NCBI GenBank assembly: GCA_000230935.2
Contig: AGIQ01000005.1
Span: forward strand, 248,001-312,000
Reading direction: 5' to 3'
Length of the DNA: 64,000 nt
Source: Mycolicibacterium rhodesiae JS60
GTDB lineage: Bacteria; Actinomycetota; Actinomycetes; Mycobacteriales; Mycobacteriaceae
The position numbers were made by a program, and so were the translations under genes. The notes beneath the pieces are model-generated. The model did not search any database. It saw nothing but the letters and a program-made list of their open reading frames with translations, and had not been told where the DNA came from. This document shows positions 16,624-25,922 of the stretch, in pieces (position 1 is the stretch's first letter; each line of letters starts with the position of its first letter).

Positions 16624-17724
16624 ATGCACTCGGATCGTTTTCGGCCTTTGGTGGACGCTAAGGGTCCGTTCGTCTCGATCTACTTCGACGACTCGCACGA
16701 CACCGAGGACGCGGCAGCCCAGCTCGACGCCCGGCTGCGTGACATCCGCAAACAGCTCGAGGAGCAAGCCATCGACGGCGCGGTGATCGAGGCGATCGAC
16801 GGCGCGGTGCGCGCAGCTCACCCGCCGGTGGGCCGCAGCGGACGGGCGGTGATCGCCGCAGGCGACACCGTCGTGCTCGACGAGCACCTCATCCGGCCGC
16901 CGACGGCCACCAGTGTGCGGGTTTCCGAACTGCCGTACCTGGTGCCCATCGTCGAGCACGGCATGCTGCATACGACCTACCTGCGGGTGGCCGTCGACCA
17001 CACGGGCGCCGACATCAGCGTGCATCGCGCCGGCAGGGTCCGCACCGAGAACGTCGACGGCGACGGCTATCCGGTGCACAAGGCCAAATCCGCCGAGGGC
17101 CACGAATACGGCAAGCAGCACGTGATCGAAGCCAACATTCGCAAGAATGTCCGTGAGGTCGCCGACCGGGTCACCCAGTTGGTCGATGAGACCGGCGCGG
17201 GGTTGGTGTTCATCGAGGGCGAGGTCGACTCCCGCACGGGGCTCGTGGCCGAACTGCCGGAGCGGGTCGCCGACAAGACGGTACAGCTGCAGGGCGGCGG
17301 ACGAGCGGCGGGCACCGACAGCGCCGAGGTGCACCACGAGATCGGTCAGGAATTCCTCAAACGCCGGTTGGCCGCCATCGACGACGCCGCCCAGCGGTAC
17401 GCCGCCGGCCGGGGCACCGGGCTGGCTGTCGAGGGCCTGGCCGACGTGACGGCCGCACTGCGCGACGGCGCGGTGGACACACTGATCATCGGCGACCTCG
17501 GTGACGTCACCGTCGTCGCCGACGCAGACCTGGCCATGATCGCCGCCGACGCCGACGCCCTGTCCGACCTCGGCGGGGCACCGGAACGCACGCTGCGCGC
17601 CGATGAGGCGCTTCCGCTCCTGGCGGTGGCCACCGACGCCGCGCTGGTACGCACCGACGAGCGGTTGACTCCGGCCGACGGCATCGGCGCGGTGTTGCGG
17701 TACGCGGAGAACAGTTCGGCCTAG
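16624..17724 (+). CDS. Vms1/eRF1-like (baeRF) family protein, Rv2629-like
   Basis: 366 residues from ATG 16624, with AGGAGGA at 16614-16620 as a near-ideal ribosome site. The protein begins DRFRPLVDAKGPFVSIYFDDSHDTEDA. It continues with a central VEANIRKNVREVADRVTQLVDETGAGLVFIEGE and ends with an L7Ae-like ALRDGAVDTLIIGDLGD block, as in the bacterial eRF1-like proteins of the Rv2629 type. Members are proposed to act on stalled or hibernating ribosomes, but the biochemical role in mycobacteria is not settled. Its stop overlaps the convergent exporter stop at CTAG 17721-17724. Confidence 0.72.
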   Translation: MHSDRFRPLVDAKGPFVSIYFDDSHDTEDAAAQLDARLRDIRKQLEEQAIDGAVIEAIDGAVRAAHPPVGRSGRAVIAAGDTVVLDEHLIRPPTATSVRVSELPYLVPIVEHGMLHTTYLRVAVDHTGADISVHRAGRVRTENVDGDGYPVHKAKSAEGHEYGKQHVIEANIRKNVREVADRVTQLVDETGAGLVFIEGEVDSRTGLVAELPERVADKTVQLQGGGRAAGTDSAEVHHEIGQEFLKRRLAAIDDAAQRYAAGRGTGLAVEGLADVTAALRDGAVDTLIIGDLGDVTVVADADLAMIAADADALSDLGGAPERTLRADEALPLLAVATDAALVRTDERLTPADGIGAVLRYAENSSA

Positions 17725-18977
17725 GCCGGCTCGGCTGAGGCGTCCTCGGCACCACCGACGGCCAGCAGCGCCAGCAGCGCGACCGCCACACCGGCAGTCA
17801 TCACGATCGACAACGCGATCTCGTCGTTGCCCATCAAGCCGACCACCGGAGCGATGACCGCACCAACAGTGAACTGCGCGGCTCCCAGCAGCGCGGCGGC
17901 GGTTCCGGCGGCTTCGTGGTGGCGCGAGAGCGCGACGGCGGGAGCGTTGGGGATGACGAAACCCATCATCGCCAGGACGGCCCAGACCGGGACCAGGAAG
18001 CCGTAGATGCCGCCGGTGTGGGTCACCGACAGAGCGATGAAGACCGCGCCGATGACGGTCGCCGTGGCCAGCGCCCCCACCAGGATTCGCAGCGGCGAGA
18101 ACCGGCGCAGCAGCACGACGTTGAACTGAGTGGCGGCGACGAAAGCGATCGCACCCGCGCCGAACACCAGCGCGAAGGTCTGCTGATCCAGGCCGTGGCG
18201 GCCCTGCAGGACGAACGCCGCACCGGCGATGTACGCGAACAGCCCGGCCATTCCGAGCGCGCCCACCACCACGAGGATGATGAAACGCAGATCTTTCAGC
18301 AGGGCCAGGTACGTCGACGCGATCGACCGCACCCGCAGCGGGCGCCGGTTGGCCCGGGGAAGGGTTTCCGGCAGCGCCAGTGCGGCGACCAACAGCAGCA
18401 CGCCGGCCAGCACGATCAGCCCGGCGAACACCCAGTGCCAGGACGCCTTCAGCAGCACCGCCGCCCCGAGCGACGGCGCGACGATCGGCGCCACCCCGAG
18501 CACGAGCATGAGCCGCGACATCACGGTGGCCGCCTCGGAATCGTCGAACAGGTCACCGACCACGGCGACGGCGACCACCATCGCGGCCGCCGCACCCATC
18601 CCCTGCAGCCCGCGCGCCACGCTGAGCACCTCGATGTTGGGCGCGAACAGGCACAGCACCGAGGCCAGCATGTGCAGGACGATGCCGGCCATCAACGGGC
18701 GGCGGCGGCCCAGCGAGTCCGACAGCGGGCCGACGATGAGCTGCCCCACCGCCAGACCCGCCAGCGTGCCGGTCAGCGTCAACTGCGCCACCGACGAGGA
18801 CACCCCGAGCTCGTCGGCGATCCGCGGCAGCGCCGGCAGATACATATCGATCGTCAGCGGCCCGAGTGCCACCATCGCGCCCAGCACGACGATCGTGCGC
18901 AGCTGACTGGGCGATGCCATCGCCGCGATCTCGGCCGTCGTGTTTCGCGTGGCAGCCACAGTCCCGGATGTTGCCAT
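17721..18977 (-). CDS. MFS multidrug exporter, Bcr/CflA (DHA1) family
   Basis: 418 residues from ATG 18977, preceded by GAGGG. Reading further upstream gives implausible sequence. Twelve membrane helices; TMS1 LGPLTIDMYLPALPRIADEL is diagnostic of the Bcr/CflA subfamily, and motif A appears as GPLSDSLGRRRPLMAG. Exports small hydrophobic or amphiphilic compounds by proton antiport. It ends head-on with the baeRF gene, both stop codons sharing CTAG. No regulator sits next to it. Confidence 0.88.
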   Translation of the reverse strand: MATSGTVAATRNTTAEIAAMASPSQLRTIVVLGAMVALGPLTIDMYLPALPRIADELGVSSSVAQLTLTGTLAGLAVGQLIVGPLSDSLGRRRPLMAGIVLHMLASVLCLFAPNIEVLSVARGLQGMGAAAAMVVAVAVVGDLFDDSEAATVMSRLMLVLGVAPIVAPSLGAAVLLKASWHWVFAGLIVLAGVLLLVAALALPETLPRANRRPLRVRSIASTYLALLKDLRFIILVVVGALGMAGLFAYIAGAAFVLQGRHGLDQQTFALVFGAGAIAFVAATQFNVVLLRRFSPLRILVGALATATVIGAVFIALSVTHTGGIYGFLVPVWAVLAMMGFVIPNAPAVALSRHHEAAGTAAALLGAAQFTVGAVIAPVVGLMGNDEIALSIVMTAGVAVALLALLAVGGAEDASAEPA

Positions 18978-19115
18978 GCACACCCTCAGCGCGCGCCACT
19001 CGATATTTGTTCCTGCTGCGGGTATCCGACCCGCGGTGACTGGGATCACCGCGGGCACCTTTCTCCGGCCATCGTTCGTTAGCCTGAAAGCACGCTGAAC
19101 CAGGAAGGCACAGCC

Positions 19116-19856
19116 ATGAAGGTCCGCCGAGGCGCCGAGCAGCTGCCGGCCCGCGTAGAGGACGACGCAACCATGTCCGCGCGGATGCTGTCCCAGGTCA
19201 TCGAGCGCAGCACCCGCGTGCAGGCGCCTGCCGTCAGGGCCTACGTCGCGCGGCTGCGCCGCTCCAACCCGGAGGCCAGCCCGGCCGACATCGTGGTCAA
19301 GCTCGAGAAGCGCTACCTGGCCGCGGTGATGGCCAGCGGCGCCGCCGTCGGTTCGGCCGCGGCCGTTCCGGGCATCGGCACGCTGACGGCATTGTCGGCG
19401 GTGGCCGGCGAGACGCTGGTGTTCCTGGAGGCCACCGCGGTGTTCGTGCTCGCGATCGCCGAGGTGCACGGCATCCCCCTCGAACACCGGGAGCGCCGTC
19501 GCGCGCTGGTGCTCGCGGTGTTGGTCGGTGACGAGAGCAAGGGTGCGATCACCGACCTGCTGGGCCCGGGCCGCACCAGCGGTGCATGGCTTGCCGAAGG
19601 CGCCGAGCTGCTGCCGCTGCCCGCGTTGTCACAGCTCAACACGCGCCTGATGCGGTACTTCGTCAAGCGGTACGCACTCAAGCGCTCGGCGATGGCGCTG
19701 GGCAAAATGCTGCCCGTCGGCATCGGGGCCGTGGTCGGCGGCGGCGGCAACCGAATGATGGGCAAAAAGATCGTGAACAATGCGCGCACGGCGTTTGGGC
19801 CCGCGCCGAGCCGGTGGCCGGTGAGCCTGCACCTGCTGCCGGCGATCGAGCCCTGA
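19116..19856 (+). CDS. conserved membrane-associated protein (Rv1249c-like)
   Basis: 246 residues, ATG 19116 with AGGAAGG upstream. The N-terminus is basic and helical. A central hydrophobic, glycine/alanine-rich segment (AAVMASGAAVGSAAAVPGIGTLTALSAVAGETLVFLEATAVFVLAIAEVHG in pieces, residues about 68-120) could insert in the membrane in the manner of EcsC-like proteins. A second glycine-rich hydrophobic segment (MLPVGIGAVVGGGGNRMMGKKIVNNA) lies near residue 205. It precedes kgd as in M. tuberculosis. Function unknown. Confidence 0.72.
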   Translation: MKVRRGAEQLPARVEDDATMSARMLSQVIERSTRVQAPAVRAYVARLRRSNPEASPADIVVKLEKRYLAAVMASGAAVGSAAAVPGIGTLTALSAVAGETLVFLEATAVFVLAIAEVHGIPLEHRERRRALVLAVLVGDESKGAITDLLGPGRTSGAWLAEGAELLPLPALSQLNTRLMRYFVKRYALKRSAMALGKMLPVGIGAVVGGGGNRMMGKKIVNNARTAFGPAPSRWPVSLHLLPAIEP

Positions 19857-20042
19857 CAGCAGCCGTTCGCCGACGCCTGTCGACCGGTTGTCGCACCCAT
19901 TCGGGGCATGGGGCTGACGTGCTTCGGGAACGCGTGAGAAGGGATAGCCTTTTAGGCGCGGCTAAGTGCCGGGGCTGATAAGAGGGGGCAAACCGTCCAA
20001 GCGCGGCGTGCCCGGACGAAGGAATCGAGGCGAGCAACTGCC

Positions 20043-23000
20043 GTGAGCAGTACCAGTTCACCATTCGGCCAGAACGAATGGCTTGTCGAGGAGATGTACC
20101 GCAAGTTCCGCGACGACCCCTCCTCGGTCGACGAGAGTTGGCACGAGTTCTTGGTCGACTACAACCCTGAGCCGACGACCGAGTCGATCGCCACCGGCAA
20201 CGGCCAGCCGGCCGCGGCTCCCGTGACGCCGCCGGAACCCGCACCGGCGCCACCGCCCAGCCCCGCCCCCGCCAAGACTGCTCCCGCTGGGAATGGCGCC
20301 GTCACACCCGCCGCACCGGCTGCCCCGGCGAAGGCACCGGCTCCCGCTCCTAAAGCGGCAGCGACTTCGGCCGACAGCGGTGAAGAGACTCAGGTGTTGC
20401 GGGGCGCGGCAGCCGCCGTCGTCAAGAACATGAACACCTCGCTGGAGATCCCGACCGCGACGAGCGTGCGGGCCATCCCGGCGAAGCTGATGATCGACAA
20501 CCGCATCGTCATCAACAACCACCTCAAGCGCACGCGCGGCGGCAAGGTGTCGTTCACCCATCTGCTGGGCTACGCGATCGTCCAGGCGGTCAAGGCGTTC
20601 CCCAACATGAACCGTCACTTCGCCGAGATCGACGGCAAGCCCAACGCCGTCACCCCGGCGCACACGAACCTGGGTCTTGCCATCGACCTGCAGGGCAAGG
20701 ATGGCAAGCGCGCGCTGGTTGTCGCGGCGATCAAGAACTGCGAGACCATGCGGTTCGGCCAGTTCATCGCCGCCTACGAAGACATCGTGCGGCGCGCCCG
20801 CGACGGCAAGCTGACCGCCGAGGACTTCGCCGGCGTGACGATCTCGCTGACCAACCCGGGCACCATCGGCACCGTGCACTCGGTGCCCCGGCTGATGGCC
20901 GGCCAGGGCGCGATCGTCGGTGCCGGCGCGATGGAGTATCCCGCGGAGTTCCAGGGCGCCAGCGAGGAGCGCATCGCCGAGTTGGGCATCGGCAAGCTGA
21001 TCACGCTGACGTCGACCTACGACCATCGCATCATCCAGGGCGCGGAGTCCGGCGATTTCCTGCGGACCATCCACGAACTCCTGCTGTCCGACGACTTCTT
21101 CGACGAGATCTTCTTCGAACTGGGCATCCCCTACGAGCCGGTCCGCTGGCGCACCGACAACCCGGACTCGATCGTCGACAAGAACGCCCGGGTCATGGAA
21201 CTGATTGCGGCCTACCGCAACCGCGGGCATCTGATGGCCGACATCGACCCGCTGCGGCTGGACAAGACCCGTTTCCGCAGCCACCCCGACCTCGACGTCA
21301 ACACCCACGGCCTGACCCTCTGGGACCTCGACCGGGTTTTCAAGGTCGACGGGTTCGCGGGCAAGGAGTACAAGAAGCTGCGCGACGTGCTCGGACTGCT
21401 GCGGGACGCCTACTGCCGGCACATCGGTGTGGAGTACACCCACATCCTCGAGCCCGAGCAGCAGAAGTGGCTGCAGGAGCGCATCGAGGTCAAGCACGAA
21501 GGGCCGACGGTCGCACAGCAGAAGTACGTGCTGTCCAAGCTGAACGCGGCCGAGGCCTTCGAGACCTTCCTGCAGACCAAATACGTTGGCCAGAAGCGCT
21601 TTTCACTGGAAGGTGCCGAGACGGTCATCCCGATGATGGACGCGGCGATCGACCAGGCCGCCGAGCATGCGCTCGACGAGGTCGTCATCGGCATGCCGCA
21701 CCGTGGTCGGCTCAACGTGCTGGCCAACATCGTCGGCAAGCCCTACTCCCAGATCTTCAGCGAGTTCGAGGGCAACCTGAACCCGTCGCAGGCGCACGGC
21801 TCCGGTGACGTGAAATACCATCTGGGCGCATCCGGCAACTACATCCAGATGTTCGGCGACAACGACATCGAGGTCTCGCTGACGGCCAACCCGTCACACC
21901 TCGAGGCTGTCGACCCGGTGATGGAAGGCATTGTTCGGGCCAAGCAGGATCTGCTGGACAAGGGCACCGGTGACGACGGTTTCACTGTGATGCCGCTGAT
22001 GCTGCACGGCGATGCGGCCTTCGCCGGCCAGGGCGTCGTGGCCGAGACGCTGAACCTGGCGCTGCTGCGTGGCTACCGCACGGGCGGCACGATCCACATC
22101 ATCGTCAACAACCAGATCGGCTTCACCACCTCGCCGCAGGACTCGCGCAGCTCGGAGTACTGCACCGACGTCGCAAAGATGGTGGGAGCGCCCATCTTCC
22201 ACGTCAACGGCGACGACCCGGAGGCGTGCGTCTGGGTGGCCCGCCTGGCGGTGGACTTCCGGCAGAAGTTCAAGAAGGACGTCATCATCGACATGCTGTG
22301 CTACCGCCGTCGCGGGCACAACGAAGGTGACGACCCGTCGATGACCCAGCCGTACATGTACGACGTCATCGACACCAAGCGCGGTGTGCGCAAGACCTAC
22401 ACCGAGAGCCTGATCGGCCGCGGCGATATCTCGATGAAGGAGGCCGAGGACGCGCTGCGCGACTACCAGGGCCAGCTGGAGCGGGTGTTCAACGAGGTTC
22501 GCGAGCTGGAGAAGCACGATATCGAGCCCAGCGAGTCGGTCGAGGAAGACCAGATGATCCCGCGCGGGATGACCACCGCGGTGGACAAGTCGCTGCTGGC
22601 CCGCATCGGTGATGCGCACCTGGCGTTCCCGGACGGCTTCAACGTGCATCCGCGCGTCAAGCCGGTGCTGGAGAAGCGCCGCGAGATGGCCTACGAGGGC
22701 AAGGTCGACTGGGCGTTCGCCGAATTGCTGGCGCTCGGAACGTTTTTGGCCGAGGGCAAGCTGATCCGGTTCTCCGGGCAGGACACCCGTCGCGGCACGT
22801 TCACCCAGCGGCACGCGGTGATCATCGATCGCAAGACCGGCGCGGAGTTCACCCCGCTAGACCTGTTGACCGTCAACCCCGACGGCACGCCGACCGGCGG
22901 CAAGCTGATGGTGTACGACTCGGCGCTGTCGGAGTACGCGGCGGTGGGCTTCGAATACGGCTATTCGGTGGGCAACCAGGACGCACTTGTGTTGTGGGAG

Positions 23001-23762
23001 GCGCAGTTCGGCGACTTCGTCAACGGAGCGCAGTCGATCATCGACGAGTTCATCAGCTCCGGGGAGGCCAAGTGGGGCCAGCTCTCCGATGTGGTGTTGC
23101 TGCTCCCCCACGGCCACGAAGGCCAAGGGCCCGACCACACCTCGGGCCGCATCGAGCGCTTCTTGCAGCTGTGGGCCGAGGGCTCGATGACGATCGCGTT
23201 GCCGTCGACCCCGGCGAACTATTTCCACCTGCTGCGCCGGCATGGACTGGACGGGGTACACCGCCCGCTGATCGTGTTCACGCCGAAGTCGATGCTGCGC
23301 AACAAGGCTGCCGTCAGCGACGTTCGGGACTTCACCGAGCAGAAGTTCCGGTCGATCATGGAGGAGCCGACCTATACCGACGGCGACGGTGATCGCGACG
23401 CGGTGACGCGAATCCTGTTGACCAGCGGCAAGATCTACTACGAACTGGTTGCGCGCAAGGAGAAGGACAAGCGCGACGACGTGGCGATCGTGCGGATCGA
23501 GCAGCTGGCCCCGTTGCCCAAGCGGCGGCTGAGCAACACCCTCGACACCTACCCGAACGCCAAGGAGTTCTTCTGGGTTCAGGAAGAGCCGGCCAACCAG
23601 GGCGCGTGGCCGACGTTCGGCCTGACACTGCCAGAGTTGTTGCCGGAGAAGCTGACCGGGATCAAGCGGATCTCACGCCGCGCGATGTCGGCGCCGTCGT
23701 CGGGCAGCTCGAAGGTGCACGCCGTCGAGCAGCAGGAGATCCTCGACGAGGCGTTCGAGTAG
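20043..23762 (+). CDS. kgd: multifunctional 2-oxoglutarate metabolism enzyme (KGD/SucA)
   Basis: 1,239 residues from GTG 20043, close to the mycobacterial KGD length. The N-terminal helix FGQNEWLVEEMYRKFRDDPSSVD is followed by a Pro/Ala linker (about 55-115). Next is an E2-like succinyltransferase domain (about 125-345) ending in TSTYDHRIIQGAESGDF with its catalytic His. The thiamine-dependent E1 follows, with GMPHRGRLNVLANI near 551 and the cofactor loop HGDAAFAGQGVVAETLNL near 655. It decarboxylates 2-oxoglutarate to succinic semialdehyde, or feeds the oxoglutarate dehydrogenase and 2-hydroxy-3-oxoadipate reactions. In mycobacteria it is inhibited by GarA and activated by acetyl-CoA. The 186-bp upstream gap holds its promoter. 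Confidence 0.96.
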   Translation: MSSTSSPFGQNEWLVEEMYRKFRDDPSSVDESWHEFLVDYNPEPTTESIATGNGQPAAAPVTPPEPAPAPPPSPAPAKTAPAGNGAVTPAAPAAPAKAPAPAPKAAATSADSGEETQVLRGAAAAVVKNMNTSLEIPTATSVRAIPAKLMIDNRIVINNHLKRTRGGKVSFTHLLGYAIVQAVKAFPNMNRHFAEIDGKPNAVTPAHTNLGLAIDLQGKDGKRALVVAAIKNCETMRFGQFIAAYEDIVRRARDGKLTAEDFAGVTISLTNPGTIGTVHSVPRLMAGQGAIVGAGAMEYPAEFQGASEERIAELGIGKLITLTSTYDHRIIQGAESGDFLRTIHELLLSDDFFDEIFFELGIPYEPVRWRTDNPDSIVDKNARVMELIAAYRNRGHLMADIDPLRLDKTRFRSHPDLDVNTHGLTLWDLDRVFKVDGFAGKEYKKLRDVLGLLRDAYCRHIGVEYTHILEPEQQKWLQERIEVKHEGPTVAQQKYVLSKLNAAEAFETFLQTKYVGQKRFSLEGAETVIPMMDAAIDQAAEHALDEVVIGMPHRGRLNVLANIVGKPYSQIFSEFEGNLNPSQAHGSGDVKYHLGASGNYIQMFGDNDIEVSLTANPSHLEAVDPVMEGIVRAKQDLLDKGTGDDGFTVMPLMLHGDAAFAGQGVVAETLNLALLRGYRTGGTIHIIVNNQIGFTTSPQDSRSSEYCTDVAKMVGAPIFHVNGDDPEACVWVARLAVDFRQKFKKDVIIDMLCYRRRGHNEGDDPSMTQPYMYDVIDTKRGVRKTYTESLIGRGDISMKEAEDALRDYQGQLERVFNEVRELEKHDIEPSESVEEDQMIPRGMTTAVDKSLLARIGDAHLAFPDGFNVHPRVKPVLEKRREMAYEGKVDWAFAELLALGTFLAEGKLIRFSGQDTRRGTFTQRHAVIIDRKTGAEFTPLDLLTVNPDGTPTGGKLMVYDSALSEYAAVGFEYGYSVGNQDALVLWEAQFGDFVNGAQSIIDEFISSGEAKWGQLSDVVLLLPHGHEGQGPDHTSGRIERFLQLWAEGSMTIALPSTPANYFHLLRRHGLDGVHRPLIVFTPKSMLRNKAAVSDVRDFTEQKFRSIMEEPTYTDGDGDRDAVTRILLTSGKIYYELVARKEKDKRDDVAIVRIEQLAPLPKRRLSNTLDTYPNAKEFFWVQEEPANQGAWPTFGLTLPELLPEKLTGIKRISRRAMSAPSSGSSKVHAVEQQEILDEAFE

Positions 23763-23999
23763 TCGATCTGCCGCCGACCGTGGGTGCTATGCAAGCGAAA
23801 TCGCACTTCCGCGTGCATTACCCCCACACTCGAGCGCTCAACTATCCAGTGTGCCGTTTGATACGCCGCGACCGGCGCGTCGCGGACGAAACCGCACACT
23901 CGGCGGGCTGTCACGCTCAGCCGAAGACCGGCGTGAGGTGGGCCGGCAGGGTCAATGAGCACACCCTGCGGACGTGCGTCGAGTTGGGGCCCTGGCCGC

Positions 24000-24076
24000 G
24001 CGAGGTCGGTGATGACGGAAAAGATCCGCTCAGCTGCGCAGCCGATGCCAGCCTCGCAGGCTAGCTCAATGGTCAT
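24000..24076 (-). pseudogene. remnant of an SRPBCC-family gene; rest of 23763-24125 shows nothing
   Basis: From ATG 24076 leftward the frame reads MTIELACEAGIGCAAERIF then SVITDL, which resembles the N-terminus of mycobacterial SRPBCC/polyketide-cyclase proteins (about 145 residues when intact). Similarity stops after about 25 residues; the frame runs on into sequence antisense to kgd, with no second half of the fold. I read it as a deletion remnant between kgd and the hydrolase genes. The rest of the 363-bp gap contains no convincing gene. Confidence 0.4.
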
Positions 24077-24125
24077 GAAGCGACGCTAGATCCCGGGCGG
24101 CTGCGCCACAGCTGAAACCGAGGTT

Positions 24126-24986
24126 TCAGTCAGCCAAAAACGCGACCGCCTTCGGCGCGAAGTCGGTGTGGTACTGGAAGATCCCACCATGGCCGGAGTT
24201 CGGGTAGATGATGAGCTGCGAGCCAGGGATCCTGCGGTGCATGTCTTCGGACAATACAGTCGGCACCATCCGGTCGTTGTCGCCGTTGGCGATCAGGGTC
24301 GGTTGGCTGATCCTCGACAAGTCGGCCGGGGTGGAGCGGCCCCACTTCTTGATCGCCTTGAGCTGTCGCTGAAGGGCTTTGATCTTGATGGGGGTATCGC
24401 GGTCCTCGGTGCGTTCCTGAAGACGCTCGACAAACTCGCGGCCGGCGCGACGGCCAACCTCATCACGATTGAAGAAGAGGAACTCCTTGGGATCGACCCG
24501 CCTGAGGGTGGCGCGAATCATGTCGTAGTACGTGACCCCGGCGACCTTGTCGATCCCCTTGCCGCCGGCAGGTCCGGTGCCGGTGAGGATCAGCTTGCGA
24601 ACCATCTCCGGGTACTTGAGGACGAACGCCTGGGCGACCATTCCGCCGAGCGAGAACGAGAAGATGTCGACCTTGCGATGCCCGAGCGCGGTGATGAAAG
24701 CGTAGGCATCATCCGCCATGGCCTCGACGCTCAGCGGCACCTCGCCACTGGAGGCCCCTACGCCGCGGTTGTCGAAGGCGATGACGTGATGGTGCGCGGC
24801 GATGGGATCGATGATGCGCGGATCCCAGTTGTCAAGGACGGCTGCGAGGTGGACAAAGAACACCACCGGTACACCACCGTTGGGGCCTAGCTCGCGGTAC
24901 GCGTAGCTCACGCCGCCAGCTGTGACCGTGCGCGCCGGGGCATCGCGGTAGGACAGTATCGGCTCATCTTTGCGATGGCTGTTCAC
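24126..24986 (-). CDS. alpha/beta hydrolase, downstream paralogue
   Basis: 286 residues from GTG 24986, which lies 23 bases inside the preceding hydrolase gene; AGGAAG upstream fits. The fold is intact: nucleophile elbow FSFSLGG (Ser about 115), an acid in NGDNDRMVP, and the catalytic His in NSGHGGIFQYH. The usual oxyanion HG motif is FVHLAAVLDNWDP, with the second glycine lost. The first Gly of the nucleophile elbow is Ser, unlike the paralogue upstream (GFSLGG). Clear tandem duplicate of the next gene. Substrate unknown. Confidence 0.82.
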   Translation of the reverse strand: MNSHRKDEPILSYRDAPARTVTAGGVSYAYRELGPNGGVPVVFFVHLAAVLDNWDPRIIDPIAAHHHVIAFDNRGVGASSGEVPLSVEAMADDAYAFITALGHRKVDIFSFSLGGMVAQAFVLKYPEMVRKLILTGTGPAGGKGIDKVAGVTYYDMIRATLRRVDPKEFLFFNRDEVGRRAGREFVERLQERTEDRDTPIKIKALQRQLKAIKKWGRSTPADLSRISQPTLIANGDNDRMVPTVLSEDMHRRIPGSQLIIYPNSGHGGIFQYHTDFAPKAVAFLAD

Positions 24987-25848
24987 TGGGCACTTCCTTT
25001 TTCTCGTTGGTGGTGTCATCACCGAGGAAGCGCAGAGCCTCGGCGACGAAGTCTTTGTGGTACTGGAACACCCCACCGTGACCCGAGCGCGGGTAGATCT
25101 TCAACTCCGCGTTGGGAATTCGTCGCGCTAGATCAGCGGAGAGCCTGCTGTCGACCATCAGGTCGTGATCACCGTTGGCGACCAGAACCGGCTGGGTGAT
25201 CACCGATAGATCGTCGGGGACACTGCGGCCGGCCGATCGAATCGCCCTGAGCTGTGCGATCCGGGCCTGCATTGAAATCGGCCTGTCGCGGTCGTACTTG
25301 CGTTCTTTGAGTCGACTCAGATAGTCGGAGGCCGCACTCTTACCTTCCGGCGTACGCGGGAAGAACAGGAAGTTCCTCGGATCGCTGCGCGTCAGTGCGG
25401 CTTTCACATAAGCGATGACGAAGATCTTGGTGATCTCTTCGATGCCGCCGCCACCGCGCGGCCCGGTTCCGGCCAAGATCATTCGCCGCACCAGGTTCGG
25501 TTGCTGCAGCGCGACCATCTGGGCTACGGCGCCGCCAAGCGAGAATCCGAGCAGATCGACCTTGGCCAAGCCCAGTGCAGTGATGAACGCGATCGCGTCG
25601 GCGCCCATCTGCTCGATATTGGTGGGCACTGCCGAGCTCGAACCGCCAACGCCGCGATTGTCGAAGGCGATGACGCGGTGGTGCGCGGCGATCCCATCGA
25701 TGACTCGCGGATCCCAGTCGTCGAGGACCGCGGTCAGGTGATGCAGGAAGACCACCGGAACTCCAGTGTCGGGACCAAGTTCTCGGTAAGCGAAGTCGAC
25801 ACCGTTGGCGCGAATGCTCTTGGTGGGGGCTTCTTTCCATTGGGTCAT
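24964..25848 (-). CDS. alpha/beta hydrolase, upstream paralogue
   Basis: 294 residues from ATG 25848, with GAAAGG well placed; an in-frame ATG at 25926 would add 26 low-complexity residues without similarity to the paralogue. Motifs: FLHHLTAVLDDWDPRVID around the oxyanion site, AFDNRGVGGSS, nucleophile Ser in GFSLGG, acid in NGDHDLMV, His in RSGHGGVFQYH. The sequence pairs with the gene downstream block by block, so the two arose by tandem duplication. Possibly part of a unit once led by the SDR stump at 25923-26201. Confidence 0.83.
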   Translation of the reverse strand: MTQWKEAPTKSIRANGVDFAYRELGPDTGVPVVFLHHLTAVLDDWDPRVIDGIAAHHRVIAFDNRGVGGSSSAVPTNIEQMGADAIAFITALGLAKVDLLGFSLGGAVAQMVALQQPNLVRRMILAGTGPRGGGGIEEITKIFVIAYVKAALTRSDPRNFLFFPRTPEGKSAASDYLSRLKERKYDRDRPISMQARIAQLRAIRSAGRSVPDDLSVITQPVLVANGDHDLMVDSRLSADLARRIPNAELKIYPRSGHGGVFQYHKDFVAEALRFLGDDTTNEKKEVPSEQPSQR

Positions 25849-25922
25849 TGCAGTTGCCTTTCGTTCTGAGCGCGGACGGCCCGCGGAAGTTCCGAAAGCG
25901 TCCAGGGATGTCTTGCGGGTCG

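Noticed and set aside
20058..21497. 479-codon minus-strand frame inside kgd
   Set aside because: No family resemblance and biased composition; kgd motifs on the plus strand explain the region.
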